Shown here: positions 1 to 7,232 of the stretch, in pieces
Numbering within the stretch: position 1 is the stretch's first letter
Layout: every line of letters begins with the position of its first letter
DNA from: Archangium sp.
GTDB lineage: Bacteria; Myxococcota; Myxococcia; Myxococcales; Myxococcaceae
Assembly (NCBI GenBank): GCA_016793585.1
Contig: JAEUJR010000204.1
Location: forward strand, 1 to 42,637
Length of the DNA: 42,637 bases
Direction of reading: 5' to 3'
Translations under genes and position numbers: made by a program
The notes under the pieces: generated by a model
Told to the model about the DNA's origin: nothing
The model's input: only the letters and a program-made list of their open reading frames with translations
Database searches by the model: none

Positions 1-273
1 GAGACCGAGTGTGAGCTGCTCTCGGTTCTGGGACGCAGAGACGAAGCCCTGAAGGTCTTCCTCGACAACGAAGAGACGTGGAGCAGTGAGTTGCTCAAGG
101 CCGCGCTGCTCTTCGGGGCCGGTCGGCGCGACGAGGCGCAGCTCGTTCTCGAGGCGCGCCTCTCAAAGAAACCAGCAGCACGTCAGAAGCTGATCGAGTC
201 GTTCGTGTCGCGCGCCGAGCAGCTCGGGCTCGACGTCTCTGCGCTCGTCAGTCGCAGAACATCTTCGAGATGA
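1..273 (+). CDS. C-terminal end of a TPR-like protein (5' truncated)
   Basis: The first frame is open from base 1 and ends at a TGA at 271-273, so this is the tail of a gene that starts before the window. About 90 residues are visible. Two similar helical segments can be seen, each with a G-R-R-D-E-A core (LLSVLGRRDEALKVFL and LLFGAGRRDEAQLVLEARL), spaced like tetratricopeptide-type helix pairs. A basic tail follows. Such repeats usually act as protein-binding scaffolds, but the partner cannot be told. The 3' end overlaps the convergent downstream gene by 26 bases. An internal ATG-like or TTG start near 91 is possible but unnecessary because the frame is open upstream. Confidence 0.6.
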   Translation, partial: ETECELLSVLGRRDEALKVFLDNEETWSSELLKAALLFGAGRRDEAQLVLEARLSKKPAARQKLIESFVSRAEQLGLDVSALVSRRTSSR

Positions 274-940
274 CCTCGACTTCTTTCGACGTGCGTTCGA
301 TCTGCCCGTCTTTGAGCGAGAAGGTGCTGCGGAACTTCGAGCTGCCATTGCTGGTGCAGCGACCCGTGATGCAGATGCTCTCGTAGGCCAGCCCGGCGCC
401 GCGCGCCTCGAAGGGGCCCGCCAGCTCACAATCGCCGTCCTTCTCGTCGAACCACTTCAGCGTCGAGGCGCCGCCCTTGATGTCGGAGCGGATCGCGACC
501 TTCACGTCGGGCGCGTTCTCACGGAACAGGAGCAACCCCGACAACGAGCCCTGCTTCGTCTTCACGCGCGCGACCTCGGGGCTCCACTCCCAGTCGCCGA
601 CGCGAGCGGGACAAGCTGGTGCTTCGGCCCACGTCACGTCTTTCGCGTACACGCTGGGCTCGAGGAGCTTGAACAGGTCCAGCGCGTGGGCTCCCGCGAT
701 GCCGTCGTCACACGCGCCCAGCACCACGATGTGAAAGCCGGGGTTGAGGCCCGTCACCGTCTTGCTCTCGATGATGCGCGGATAGCCGCTGGAGAGCTGC
801 ACGTACGTGAGCCACTCGGGCGACTTCGTCTTCCACTCGGCGAGCGACTTCTGCGCCTCTTCGGGCGTCTTACCGCCGCCCCAGACCAGCAACGTCGAAG
901 GACCAGCGGCCAACGAGAGCGCAAGCAGTGACGAGAGCAT
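248..940 (-). CDS. secreted hypothetical protein
   Basis: A 230-residue protein of no recognised family. The N-terminus (MLSSLLALSLAAGPS) is a short hydrophobic signal-peptide-like stretch, so export is likely. The mature part has several cysteines (near ACDDG, CPARVGDW, DCELAG, CITGRC and the C-terminal FCD), which would suit disulfides outside the cytoplasm. It is likely a compact beta-rich domain, but no catalytic motif is visible. It lies 21 bases downstream of the haem A synthase gene on the same strand and could be cotranscribed with it; nothing else ties it to haem biosynthesis. No clear Shine-Dalgarno precedes the ATG. Confidence 0.65.
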   Translation of the reverse strand: MLSSLLALSLAAGPSTLLVWGGGKTPEEAQKSLAEWKTKSPEWLTYVQLSSGYPRIIESKTVTGLNPGFHIVVLGACDDGIAGAHALDLFKLLEPSVYAKDVTWAEAPACPARVGDWEWSPEVARVKTKQGSLSGLLLFRENAPDVKVAIRSDIKGGASTLKWFDEKDGDCELAGPFEARGAGLAYESICITGRCTSNGSSKFRSTFSLKDGQIERTSKEVEVISKMFCD

Positions 941-961
941 GGCCCCCGGACATACCCTGCG

Positions 962-2011
962 TCAGGCGGCGACTGGCAACGGCACCGGCTGATGATTCGG
1001 CTGACGTGCGACCTCGTGCCGACGCAGCTCGTGCAACGCGACGAGCAAGGCGATCATCAACGACAACCCGACGAGTTGGTGCGCGACCCCGAACCACAAC
1101 AGCCGGCCCGCGTAGACCGACTGCACCGTCGTGAGTGCTCCGAGCGCGGTCTGGGCGATCACCAGCCCCAACACGACGTGGCGTGACGAGCCCAGGAGCG
1201 TCTTCGTGCGCCACCACCAGGCCGCCAGCGCGATCACCAACACGTATGCCAGCGTTCGATGCACCACGTGCACCGCGAGGGGGTCGTTCCACCACCACTC
1301 GCCGCTCCCGAAGATCGCCGTCGGCAACCACTGCCCGTTGATCGTCGGCCACGTCGGAGCCACCAGCGCCGCCTTCAACCCCGCCATGAAGGCGCCCCAC
1401 GTCAGCTGCACCGCCAGCGCACCGACGAGCACACCTGTCGGCTTCACCAGCTCACGACCGGGCCGCCCTTCGCCGCGCAGCAGCGACATGCCCAGCCACA
1501 CGAGCGCCGCCAACAACACGGCCGCGAGCATGAAGTGCGCCGCGAGCCGCAGGTGGCTCACGTAGACGAGATCCTGCAATCCACTGGCGACCATCACCCA
1601 GCCCATCACGCCTTGCGCTCCACCGAGGGCCAGCAGGCCGAGCAGCTTTCCTTTCAAGCCCTCGAGGCGGCCCTGCTTCCAGAACACCGCGAGCGGGATC
1701 ACGAAGAGGAAGCCCAGCATGCGGCCCCACAACCGGTGGAACCACTCCCAGAAGTAGATGAACTTGAACTCCTCGAGCGTCAGGTGCGACTTGAGCCGTT
1801 GGAACTGGGGAATCTGCTGGTACTTGCCGAAGGCCTCGCTCCACGCAGCTTCGTTCGTCGGAGGGATCACGCCCAGAATCGGCTTCCACTCGGTGATCGA
1901 CAGGCCCGAGTCGGTGAGCCGCGTCACCCCGCCCAGCAACACCTGCACGACGACGGCGGCGGCGACCGCGAGCAACCACAGACCAACCGGGCGAAGACGG
2001 GAGCGCTCCAT
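962..2011 (-). CDS. ctaA: haem A synthase, COX15/CtaA family
   Basis: Integral membrane enzyme that oxidises the C8 methyl of haem O to a formyl group, giving haem A for aa3-type cytochrome c oxidases. About 349 residues with eight hydrophobic segments. Four family histidines are visible: in EFKFIYFWEWFHRLWGR, in LAAHFMLAA, in VHVVHRTLAYVL and in GVAHQLVGLSLM. The first motif is of the COX15 (alphaproteobacterial/mitochondrial) type rather than the shorter Bacillus type. The frame is open to an ATG at 2059, but the ATG at 2011 (MERSRLRPVGLW) puts the first membrane helix right after a short basic head and is preferred. Oxidase subunit and haem O synthase genes are not in the window. Confidence 0.9.
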   Translation of the reverse strand: MERSRLRPVGLWLLAVAAAVVVQVLLGGVTRLTDSGLSITEWKPILGVIPPTNEAAWSEAFGKYQQIPQFQRLKSHLTLEEFKFIYFWEWFHRLWGRMLGFLFVIPLAVFWKQGRLEGLKGKLLGLLALGGAQGVMGWVMVASGLQDLVYVSHLRLAAHFMLAAVLLAALVWLGMSLLRGEGRPGRELVKPTGVLVGALAVQLTWGAFMAGLKAALVAPTWPTINGQWLPTAIFGSGEWWWNDPLAVHVVHRTLAYVLVIALAAWWWRTKTLLGSSRHVVLGLVIAQTALGALTTVQSVYAGRLLWFGVAHQLVGLSLMIALLVALHELRRHEVARQPNHQPVPLPVAA

Positions 2012-2124
2012 GACGCGCCGCCAATAACCCAGAGCCCCGCCGCTGCGTAGCGGCCCCATCAGCCGCGCTCGTTCGTGTCGTTCGATCGGCGAATGCCGAG
2101 GCCACGAGTGCTAGTCGAACCGCC

Positions 2125-2583
2125 ATGCGCGCCGTTCTGCTCCTCGCTGCCATCAGCGCCTGTTCTCCAGCCTCGCCCGCCCCCGATGCTGGTGCGCCTG
2201 ACGCGGGCGCCCAGCCCTTCGACTCCGGCACGCCAGTCGACGCGGGCAACCCCAGCCGCTTCTGGGACGGCGGCTCGTGCGCCGTGAAGACCGACTGCCC
2301 GTGTTTCTCGAGTGACGACTGCGCGCCCACCTTCCGCTGCTTCAGCGAAGACACGACGGGCCTCAACGTGTGGTGCGTTCCCGGCCCCCGAGGCGCGGGC
2401 GTGGCGGGTGAGCCGTGCACGTCTGAGACCGACTGTGCGAGCGCGCTCTGTGTCGAGCCCCGCGTCGGCCCGAAGCGCTGCAGCCAGCTCTGTGCGGTGC
2501 CTGCCGACTGCCCCTCCACGCTGCCGCGGTGCATCGCGATCGGCTTCGGCGTCGACCGGGCCATCTGCTCGCCACCTCCCTGA
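2125..2583 (+). CDS. Cys-rich lipoprotein
   Basis: A 152-residue predicted lipoprotein. The N-terminus MRAVLLLAAISAC is a signal peptide ending in a lipobox (I-S-A-C). An Ala/Pro/Asp/Gly linker follows (residues about 14-45, with repeated DAG), then a domain with about twelve cysteines in short-loop patterns such as CPCFSSDDC and CTSETDCASALC. Similar 'EPC..DTDCASGLC' domains are common in myxobacterial surface lipoproteins, where they are thought to form small disulfide-bonded modules. No enzymatic motif is seen. It starts after the divergent ctaA gene; no ribosome-binding site is evident. Function unknown. Confidence 0.75.
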   Translation: MRAVLLLAAISACSPASPAPDAGAPDAGAQPFDSGTPVDAGNPSRFWDGGSCAVKTDCPCFSSDDCAPTFRCFSEDTTGLNVWCVPGPRGAGVAGEPCTSETDCASALCVEPRVGPKRCSQLCAVPADCPSTLPRCIAIGFGVDRAICSPPP

Positions 2584-2678
2584 GGAGGCAAGTCGTCCTC
2601 GGCGTTCAGTCCCGGCCAGCAGTTCCGCTATCTTCGCCCCGTTCGGTCAGGGCACATCGATTGCTCCTCGCGCGCGTC

Positions 2679-4163
2679 ATGAATCGACTCCTCACGCTCT
2701 GCTTGCTGCTGGTCACGGCCGGCTGCGATTGCGGCAAAGGCCGCGTCGTCGGAGCGAACAACGGAGCGATTCAGGTGAACCTCATCGGCGTCGAGCCCGA
2801 AGGCGTGACGCTGGCGGTCGCGGTGATCGGCCCGGCGTCGACCCAGGAGAAGTCGGACCTGATCGCGACCCTGCCCTTCGCGCTGAGGGTCGACCAGCTG
2901 ATGCCTGCGACGTACGTGGTGCGGGCCAGCTCGGTGAACTCGAACGGAGGCGTGCTGCAGACCGTCGAGCAGCCCGGTGTGATGGTGAGCACCGGCGGCG
3001 TGACCGAAGTGACGATCGACCTCTCGAAGCGGCAGGTCGTGGTGCCGGCCGAGACGTGCGACGGGCTCGACAACGACGACGACGGAGAGATCGACGAGGC
3101 CATCGATCTGCCTGTCTGCGTGATCTGCCAGGGCGGCATGATGATCGGCGCCTCCGATGACGCGCGGTGCGGAGCGGTTCCCTGCAACGGCCTCGATCAC
3201 GTCGACGTGCGCGGTGATCTGAGCCCGGGCGGCGAGGCCACCTGCGTCGCCAACCGCCATGGGCCGATGACCACCGCGCGGTGTGCGGGGCCTCAGGCGT
3301 GCGCGGCGCCGAACGGTCCGTTCTGTCCCGAAGGCACCGACAGCGTGCTCGCGACCAAGCGTGTCTGCGAATCGATGATCAACTGCGAGTCGGGGCGGCC
3401 GGTGATCGATCGCGTCGCGAATGGAACGCCGTGCGGCGCGCAGAAGGTCTGCGACAACGGAGCGTGCGTGACGATCGACGCGGGCGTGGTGATCGATGCC
3501 GGCGTTCCCGAGCTCGACGCGGGGGTGATCGATCGGTTCGGCTGCGCCGATGGCACGCGCGAAGGGTTTCAGTCGCTGACCTCGTACCCGACCATCGCCG
3601 GCTGCTCGGGAGCGTGGACGATTCCCGGCGTCACGGCGGCGAGCGCTCCTGGCTGCGGCCGCGCATCGGGCAACTCCGGGACCAACCGTGAAGGCGTCGG
3701 CTGTTCGTCGGCCGATCTCTGCTCCGCCGGGTGGCACCTGTGCCGTGGCAAAGACGAGGTCGCCACGAAGGCCAACAACTCCTGCGCCGATGCCGTACCG
3801 GCTGGAGCTGCTGCCAACTCGCTCTTCTTCGCCGTCGTGCAGAACAGCGTGAACAACACGACCTGCGATTCGAGCACGAGCAACAACGACGTCTTCGGCT
3901 GCGGGAACCTCGGCATTCAGCTGCAGGCGGCGAAGAACTGCGGGCCGCTCAACCGGGCGCTGGCGAGCACGCAGGCAGGATCGTGCGGGTTCAACGAAGC
4001 CGAGCCGAACCTCGGGCCGTGGCAGTGTGTCGGTGGAACGATGAGCCACCTGGCCGAGGGCGCGATCGTCACCAAGTCGGGCTGCCCGAGCTCGAGCTGC
4101 CAGTACGACGGCAACGCGATCGGCAACTCGGACAAGGGCGGCGTGCTCTGCTGCAGCGACTGA
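2679..4163 (+). CDS. lipoprotein with MopE-type metal-binding motif
   Basis: A predicted lipoprotein of 494 residues. The ATG at 2679 gives MNRLLTLCLLLVTAGC, a signal peptide with a TAGC lipobox; in-frame codons upstream lack this feature, so the longer frame was not used. A beta-type domain (about 20-115) is followed at about residue 125 by CDGLDNDDDGEIDEA, the acidic Asp/Asn motif seen singly or repeated in MopE-like and many myxobacterial proteins and usually described as a putative metal-binding motif. After Asp-Ala-Gly linkers (about 270-290), the last 200 residues form a second Cys-rich domain with a CSAGWHLC core. It ends ten bases from the convergent regulator gene. Likely cell-surface; role unknown. 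Confidence 0.75.
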   Translation: MNRLLTLCLLLVTAGCDCGKGRVVGANNGAIQVNLIGVEPEGVTLAVAVIGPASTQEKSDLIATLPFALRVDQLMPATYVVRASSVNSNGGVLQTVEQPGVMVSTGGVTEVTIDLSKRQVVVPAETCDGLDNDDDGEIDEAIDLPVCVICQGGMMIGASDDARCGAVPCNGLDHVDVRGDLSPGGEATCVANRHGPMTTARCAGPQACAAPNGPFCPEGTDSVLATKRVCESMINCESGRPVIDRVANGTPCGAQKVCDNGACVTIDAGVVIDAGVPELDAGVIDRFGCADGTREGFQSLTSYPTIAGCSGAWTIPGVTAASAPGCGRASGNSGTNREGVGCSSADLCSAGWHLCRGKDEVATKANNSCADAVPAGAAANSLFFAVVQNSVNNTTCDSSTSNNDVFGCGNLGIQLQAAKNCGPLNRALASTQAGSCGFNEAEPNLGPWQCVGGTMSHLAEGAIVTKSGCPSSSCQYDGNAIGNSDKGGVLCCSD

Positions 4164-4173
4164 CGGTAGCGGC

Positions 4174-4668
4174 TCAACCCGCAGTGATCGGTCGCAGCGC
4201 TGTCATGATGGTCTCGAGCGTGCGGGGCTCGACCGCCCCCATGGCAACGTGAAGCTCGACGCCGTCGCTGATCGGCACGCGGAGCCACACCCGGGCTCCT
4301 GGAGTCGGCGGCTGCGGCGGTGCGACAGGCCCCACCTGCCCCGCGGGCTGGACCTGGCCGTCGGTGCGGCTCGCTGGGTTCGGCTCGTTTGTGGCTGGAG
4401 CTGGCGCCTGCGTGGCGAGCAGGTCGTCGGGCATCTCGATACCGGCAATCTTGAAGAGCTGGGCACGCGTCAGCCCCTCGCGTCGTGCGTTGAACTCCGC
4501 GAACGAGATTCCCTGGTCGCGGAGCTTCATCGCCGCGACCACGAGCGCCCGCTGATCGAGCGAGATGCGGGTACGCGGCAGCGGCGGCAACCCGCTCTGC
4601 TTCCAGATGCGCCGAAGGGTGCGGGGTGAGACCTTCAGTTCGCTTGCGACAGTGCGGATTGTCCACAT
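4174..4668 (-). CDS. MerR-like helix-turn-helix DNA-binding protein
   Basis: A 164-residue protein. Residues 1-30 (TVASELKVSPRTLRRIWKQ) form a helix-turn-helix of the MerR/excisionase kind, followed by a second helical segment (ALVVAAMKLRDQGISFAEF). A Pro/Ala/Gln-rich linker (about 90-125) leads to a short C-terminal beta domain. The start was set at the ATG giving MWTIRTV; an in-frame extension to 4734 would run into the tandem-repeat array and adds nonsense sequence. Upstream of this start, from about 47 bases away, lies the 21-bp repeat array, so autoregulation by binding that array is possible but only inferred. The ligand or signal is unknown. Confidence 0.65.
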   Translation of the reverse strand: MWTIRTVASELKVSPRTLRRIWKQSGLPPLPRTRISLDQRALVVAAMKLRDQGISFAEFNARREGLTRAQLFKIAGIEMPDDLLATQAPAPATNEPNPASRTDGQVQPAGQVGPVAPPQPPTPGARVWLRVPISDGVELHVAMGAVEPRTLETIMTALRPITAG

Positions 4669-4714
4669 TCGGACGATTCTGGCACGAAGTTCCGAACAGT
4701 GACCGCTGGCGGCA

Positions 4715-5010
4715 GGAAACGTCCCTATCGGCACCCGGAAACGTCCCTATCGGCACCCGGAAACGTCCTGTCGGTGCCCGGAAACGTCCTGTCGGTGCCC
4801 GGAAACGTCCTGTCGGTGCCCGGGAACGTCCTGTCGGTGCCCGGGAACGTCCTGCCGGTGCCCGGGAACGTCCTATCGGTGCCCGGAAACGTCCTGTCGG
4901 CGCCAGGGAACGTCCTGCCGGTGCCCGGGAACGTCCTGCCGGTGCCCGGGAACGTCCTGCCGGTACCCGGAAACGTCCTGCCGGTGCCCGGGAACGTCCT
5001 GCCGGTGCCC
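4715..5010. repeat. tandem array of about 14 units of 21-22 bp
   Basis: Direct tandem repeats with unit GGAAACGTCCTGTCGGTGCC plus a final C. The first two units are 22 bp (an extra C in GTCCCTATCGG); the next twelve are 21 bp; a degenerate unit follows at 5011-5034. Unit variants differ at about six positions (GGA/GGG, CTG/CTA, TCG/CCG, GTG/GTA, GTG/GCG, CCC/CCA). Where a unit begins GGG, the junction reads GTGCCCGGGAAC, an imperfect palindrome symmetric at 10 of 12 positions. There are no unique spacers, so it is not CRISPR. A 21-bp period is two turns of B-DNA, which would place every unit on the same helix face. It lies just upstream of the helix-turn-helix gene. Confidence 0.95.
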
Positions 5011-5214
5011 TGCAACGTCGCTCTGCCGGCGCCCAGCCAAGAATCGCGATGGGGAGGCGTTGCTCCTGCTTCGGGTGCAGGCCCGCCCGACAGCTCGATG
5101 AACGACTGTGCTGCTACCTGCCCGCCCTCATCGACCGGAGTGAACGCTCAGCGAATCGAGACGTCCGCCTGTTCTGGCTCGACCGATCTTGAGGCGCCGC
5201 ACCGCCGTTCGCAG
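5011..5214. other. intergenic stretch after the array, nothing recognised
   Basis: The remaining 204 bases between the repeat array and the end of the next minus-strand gene hold one degenerate repeat unit (5011-5034). Frames open across this stretch are continuations of frames opened by the periodic array and have no start signal or family resemblance. No promoter, terminator or RNA gene was recognised. Confidence 0.5.
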
Positions 5215-5544
5215 TCAGTGGCACTCGTTGCCGGCGCCGTGCGCGTGACACTGACTGGAGCAGCACTCACCAGGCGAAGTGCATGCGACGCCCGAAGCCT
5301 TGCACGCGGAGCCGCCCGCGCTGCCACCAGCCGCGCTGCCACCAGCCGCGCTGCCACCAGCCGCGCCGCCACCAGCCGCGCTGCCACCAGCCGCGCTGCC
5401 ACCAGCCGCGCTGCCACCGGCCGCGCTCCCGCCCGCAGCCGATCCACCGCCGTGATCATGCCCCGCATCACTCGAAGTCGAGGCCGCACCGCACGCCACG
5501 AGTCCTGCTGCCACGATCGCCACCATGCTTCGTCGAAGATTCAT
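5215..5544 (-). CDS. short lipoprotein with Gly/Ala/Ser repeat linker
   Basis: A 109-residue predicted lipoprotein. The ATG at 5544 gives MNLRRSMVAIVAAGLVAC with an L-V-A-C lipobox; the frame extends to 5589 but that part is not signal-like. A His/Asp patch (DAGHDHGGGS) is followed by a low-complexity run of A-A-G-G-S units, encoded by 15-bp DNA repeats, and a small Cys-rich C-terminal domain with six cysteines (CKASGVACTSPGECCSSQC). That pattern looks like a knottin-like or C-x6-C-x5-CC module displayed at the end of a flexible arm. Function unknown; probably surface exposed. Confidence 0.65.
   Translation of the reverse strand: MNLRRSMVAIVAAGLVACGAASTSSDAGHDHGGGSAAGGSAAGGSAAGGSAAGGSAAGGGAAGGSAAGGSAAGGSAGGSACKASGVACTSPGECCSSQCHAHGAGNECH
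5321..5425. repeat. seven 15-bp tandem units encoding AAGGS
   Basis: Seven consecutive copies of CTGCCACCAGCCGCG (with one CCG and one CGG variant), read on the minus strand as the Ala-Ala-Gly-Gly-Ser linker of the lipoprotein at 5215-5544. The number of units could vary between strains by slippage. Confidence 0.9.
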
Positions 5545-5601
5545 GGGCGCGCGGAGTACTCCGAGGGGCCGGCGCTCCCGCTGCGTCACGTTGCCGCAGG
5601 T

Positions 5602-6354
5602 TCACCGATACCAGCCCAACGATGTGGCCACTTCTTCGTCCACCACGCGCACCCACGTCGGCTCGCGCGGAGCCACCGCCGCCAACACCTTCTCGCCGTT
5701 CTTCACCGGTCGGCGTCGCCCATCGGCGCGCGCCACCACTGGCTTCTTCACGTCATCTCGGAAGTAGTGCGCAGAAAACGAAAACGGCCCCGCGATCTCG
5801 GGCAGCGGTGAGTCTGGTGTGAGCCACACGAGCAATCCCGTTCGAAGCGGCTCGACCTCACGCCGCATCGCCCGCTGGAGTTCACGCACCAGCACCAGCA
5901 GCGCCGCGACGATGGCGATGCCCAGCACCGGGAGCACGAACGACCCCCTGCCCGCCTGCGCCTCGATGGTGGCCTTCTCTCGTGCGATGCCGGGCGCGTC
6001 GGGCCGAACCAGCAGCTCGATCGACGCCCCCTTTCCCAATCGCTCCGCACGGGCCGCTTCGACCTCGACGGTGGCCGACTGCTGGGTGCTCCCGAAGGCG
6101 TAGATGACTGCCACGGGCCACGTGCTGCGATCGGCCTTCGACCGGTCGACGCGTACGACCGAGCCCGAAATGACGTCGGCGCCCGCGATGTAGCGCGCCT
6201 CCTCGGTCACCCAGCGCACCGAGACCTGCGCTGCCAGCCCGACGATCACCACACCAGCCACGCACGCAGCGGCGACGATCGAGACCCGACGAACCGCGCC
6301 AGGCACCTGCCGGAGCGAAACAGGTCTGGGCGCATGCGGAATGGCGAGCTGCAC
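5602..6354 (-). CDS. DUF3592-like membrane protein
   Basis: About 250 residues. Two hydrophobic helices (near residues 22-45, AAACVAGVVIVGLAAQ, and near 135-155, VLPVLGIAIVAALLVLV) flank a beta-rich segment with a valine-tyrosine core (PVAVIYAFG) and a GKGASIELLVRPDAPGIA stretch. This resembles DUF3592 proteins, where the segment between the helices ends in a G-x-x-V-x-V-x-x-x-P-x-x-P motif. A long tail follows the second helix. No Met lies near the conserved part: GTG at 6354 (VQLAIPHAPRP) is the most likely start, and the upstream open frame overlaps the divergent DUF429 gene. Family function is not known. Confidence 0.6.
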   Translation of the reverse strand: MQLAIPHAPRPVSLRQVPGAVRRVSIVAAACVAGVVIVGLAAQVSVRWVTEEARYIAGADVISGSVVRVDRSKADRSTWPVAVIYAFGSTQQSATVEVEAARAERLGKGASIELLVRPDAPGIAREKATIEAQAGRGSFVLPVLGIAIVAALLVLVRELQRAMRREVEPLRTGLLVWLTPDSPLPEIAGPFSFSAHYFRDDVKKPVVARADGRRRPVKNGEKVLAAVAPREPTWVRVVDEEVATSLGWYR

Positions 6355-6408
6355 GGTCTTCAGTCTGCTCAGAAGGCGCCGGCGGGCTCCAGCGTTACGC
6401 TTCGGCCC

Positions 6409-7116
6409 ATGCGGGTTCTTGGAATCGACCTGGCAAGCGCGACCTGGCGCGACAACGGCAGCGCGATGATCGAGTTCGACACCGACCGGTTCATCTCGGT
6501 CACCGCTCCGGCGGTCGTCTGGCCACGGACGGCGCTCTCGCCCTCGGCGCTCGCCGTCTCGATTCACGACTTCTGCGCGACCAACGAGGTCGCCGCGGTT
6601 GCCCTCGATGGACCTCAGGGCTGGCGAGATCCACTCACCCCATCGAGCGAGCCAGGCGTCGGGCGACGCTGCGAGTGGCTGTGCAAGACACAAGGCAAGA
6701 CCGGCGTTCATCCGCGCGCGTATCCATCGACCCAGCTCGGGTGGATTGAGTTCTGCATCGCCGTCTTCGATGAACTCCTTCACACCCACGGCGCGACCCT
6801 GTTCGAAGGCGACAGACGTCGCGGGCTCCAGGTCATGGAGTGCTTCCCCACCTCGACGTGGCGCGCGAGCGGACTCACGCCACTTCCCGGAAAAGGGAAG
6901 AAGCCCACGCTCGCGCCGTTCGTGAGAGAGCTCCGCCGCGCGTACCGATTGCCGCCGTTCCAGGTGCGATCACACGACGATCTGCAGGCCATCGTGGCCG
7001 CGCTCAGTGCGGCCGGAACGATGGGTGGCCCGTGCCGCGCTATCGCCCACGGCGTGCCGGCTCGAACCACAGGCGGACACCGGATCGAGGGCTTCATCTG
7101 GGACGCGAAGCCGTGA
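6409..7116 (+). CDS. DUF429 family protein (RNase H-fold, predicted nuclease)
   Basis: A 235-residue protein starting MRVLGIDLASATW. The first beta strand with an early Asp (GIDLA), a later ALDGPQGW with a second Asp, and ECFPTSTWRASG with a conserved Glu fit DUF429, a group with an RNase H-like fold. A C-terminal SHDDLQAIVAAL supplies further acidic residues in the way of that fold, and a final GFIWDA is also family-like. Activity is a prediction for the family, not shown by the sequence. The gene is divergent from the DUF3592-like gene, whose likely GTG start lies 54 bases away, and ends about 107 bases before the end of mutS. Confidence 0.7.
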   Translation: MRVLGIDLASATWRDNGSAMIEFDTDRFISVTAPAVVWPRTALSPSALAVSIHDFCATNEVAAVALDGPQGWRDPLTPSSEPGVGRRCEWLCKTQGKTGVHPRAYPSTQLGWIEFCIAVFDELLHTHGATLFEGDRRRGLQVMECFPTSTWRASGLTPLPGKGKKPTLAPFVRELRRAYRLPPFQVRSHDDLQAIVAALSAAGTMGGPCRAIAHGVPARTTGGHRIEGFIWDAKP

Positions 7117-7212
7117 CGAGTACCCGCAGCGCACCCGCCGCAGGAGGAACCAGACGGGCCTGGTGAGCCTGGCGACACGCTCCGCTTCACTGCAGACGGC
7201 CCGGGAGCGATC

Positions 7213-7232
7213 GGCCCCCCGTTTCAGGGGCC
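7213..7232. terminator. possible bidirectional terminator hairpin
   Basis: GGCCCC (7213-7218) pairs with GGGGCC (7227-7232) across an 8-base loop; on the plus strand it is followed by TTT. It sits between the end of the DUF429 gene and the end of convergent mutS, overlapping the last codons of mutS. The T-tract is short, so termination strength is doubtful. Confidence 0.3.

Noticed and set aside
4678..4692. Sigma-54 promoter-like TGGCACGAAGTTCCG before the helix-turn-helix gene
   Set aside because: The -24-like GG is present but the -12 GC is not at the required spacing (TTCC instead of TTGC).
4715..5010. CRISPR array
   Set aside because: Repeats are directly adjacent with no unique spacers and no cas genes are nearby.
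4626..5811. Long open frames on both strands across the 21-bp array
   Set aside because: A 21-bp period repeats the same seven codons in every frame, so frames without stops arise automatically; starts and flanking sequence give no coding support, and the minus-strand frame starts with TTG.
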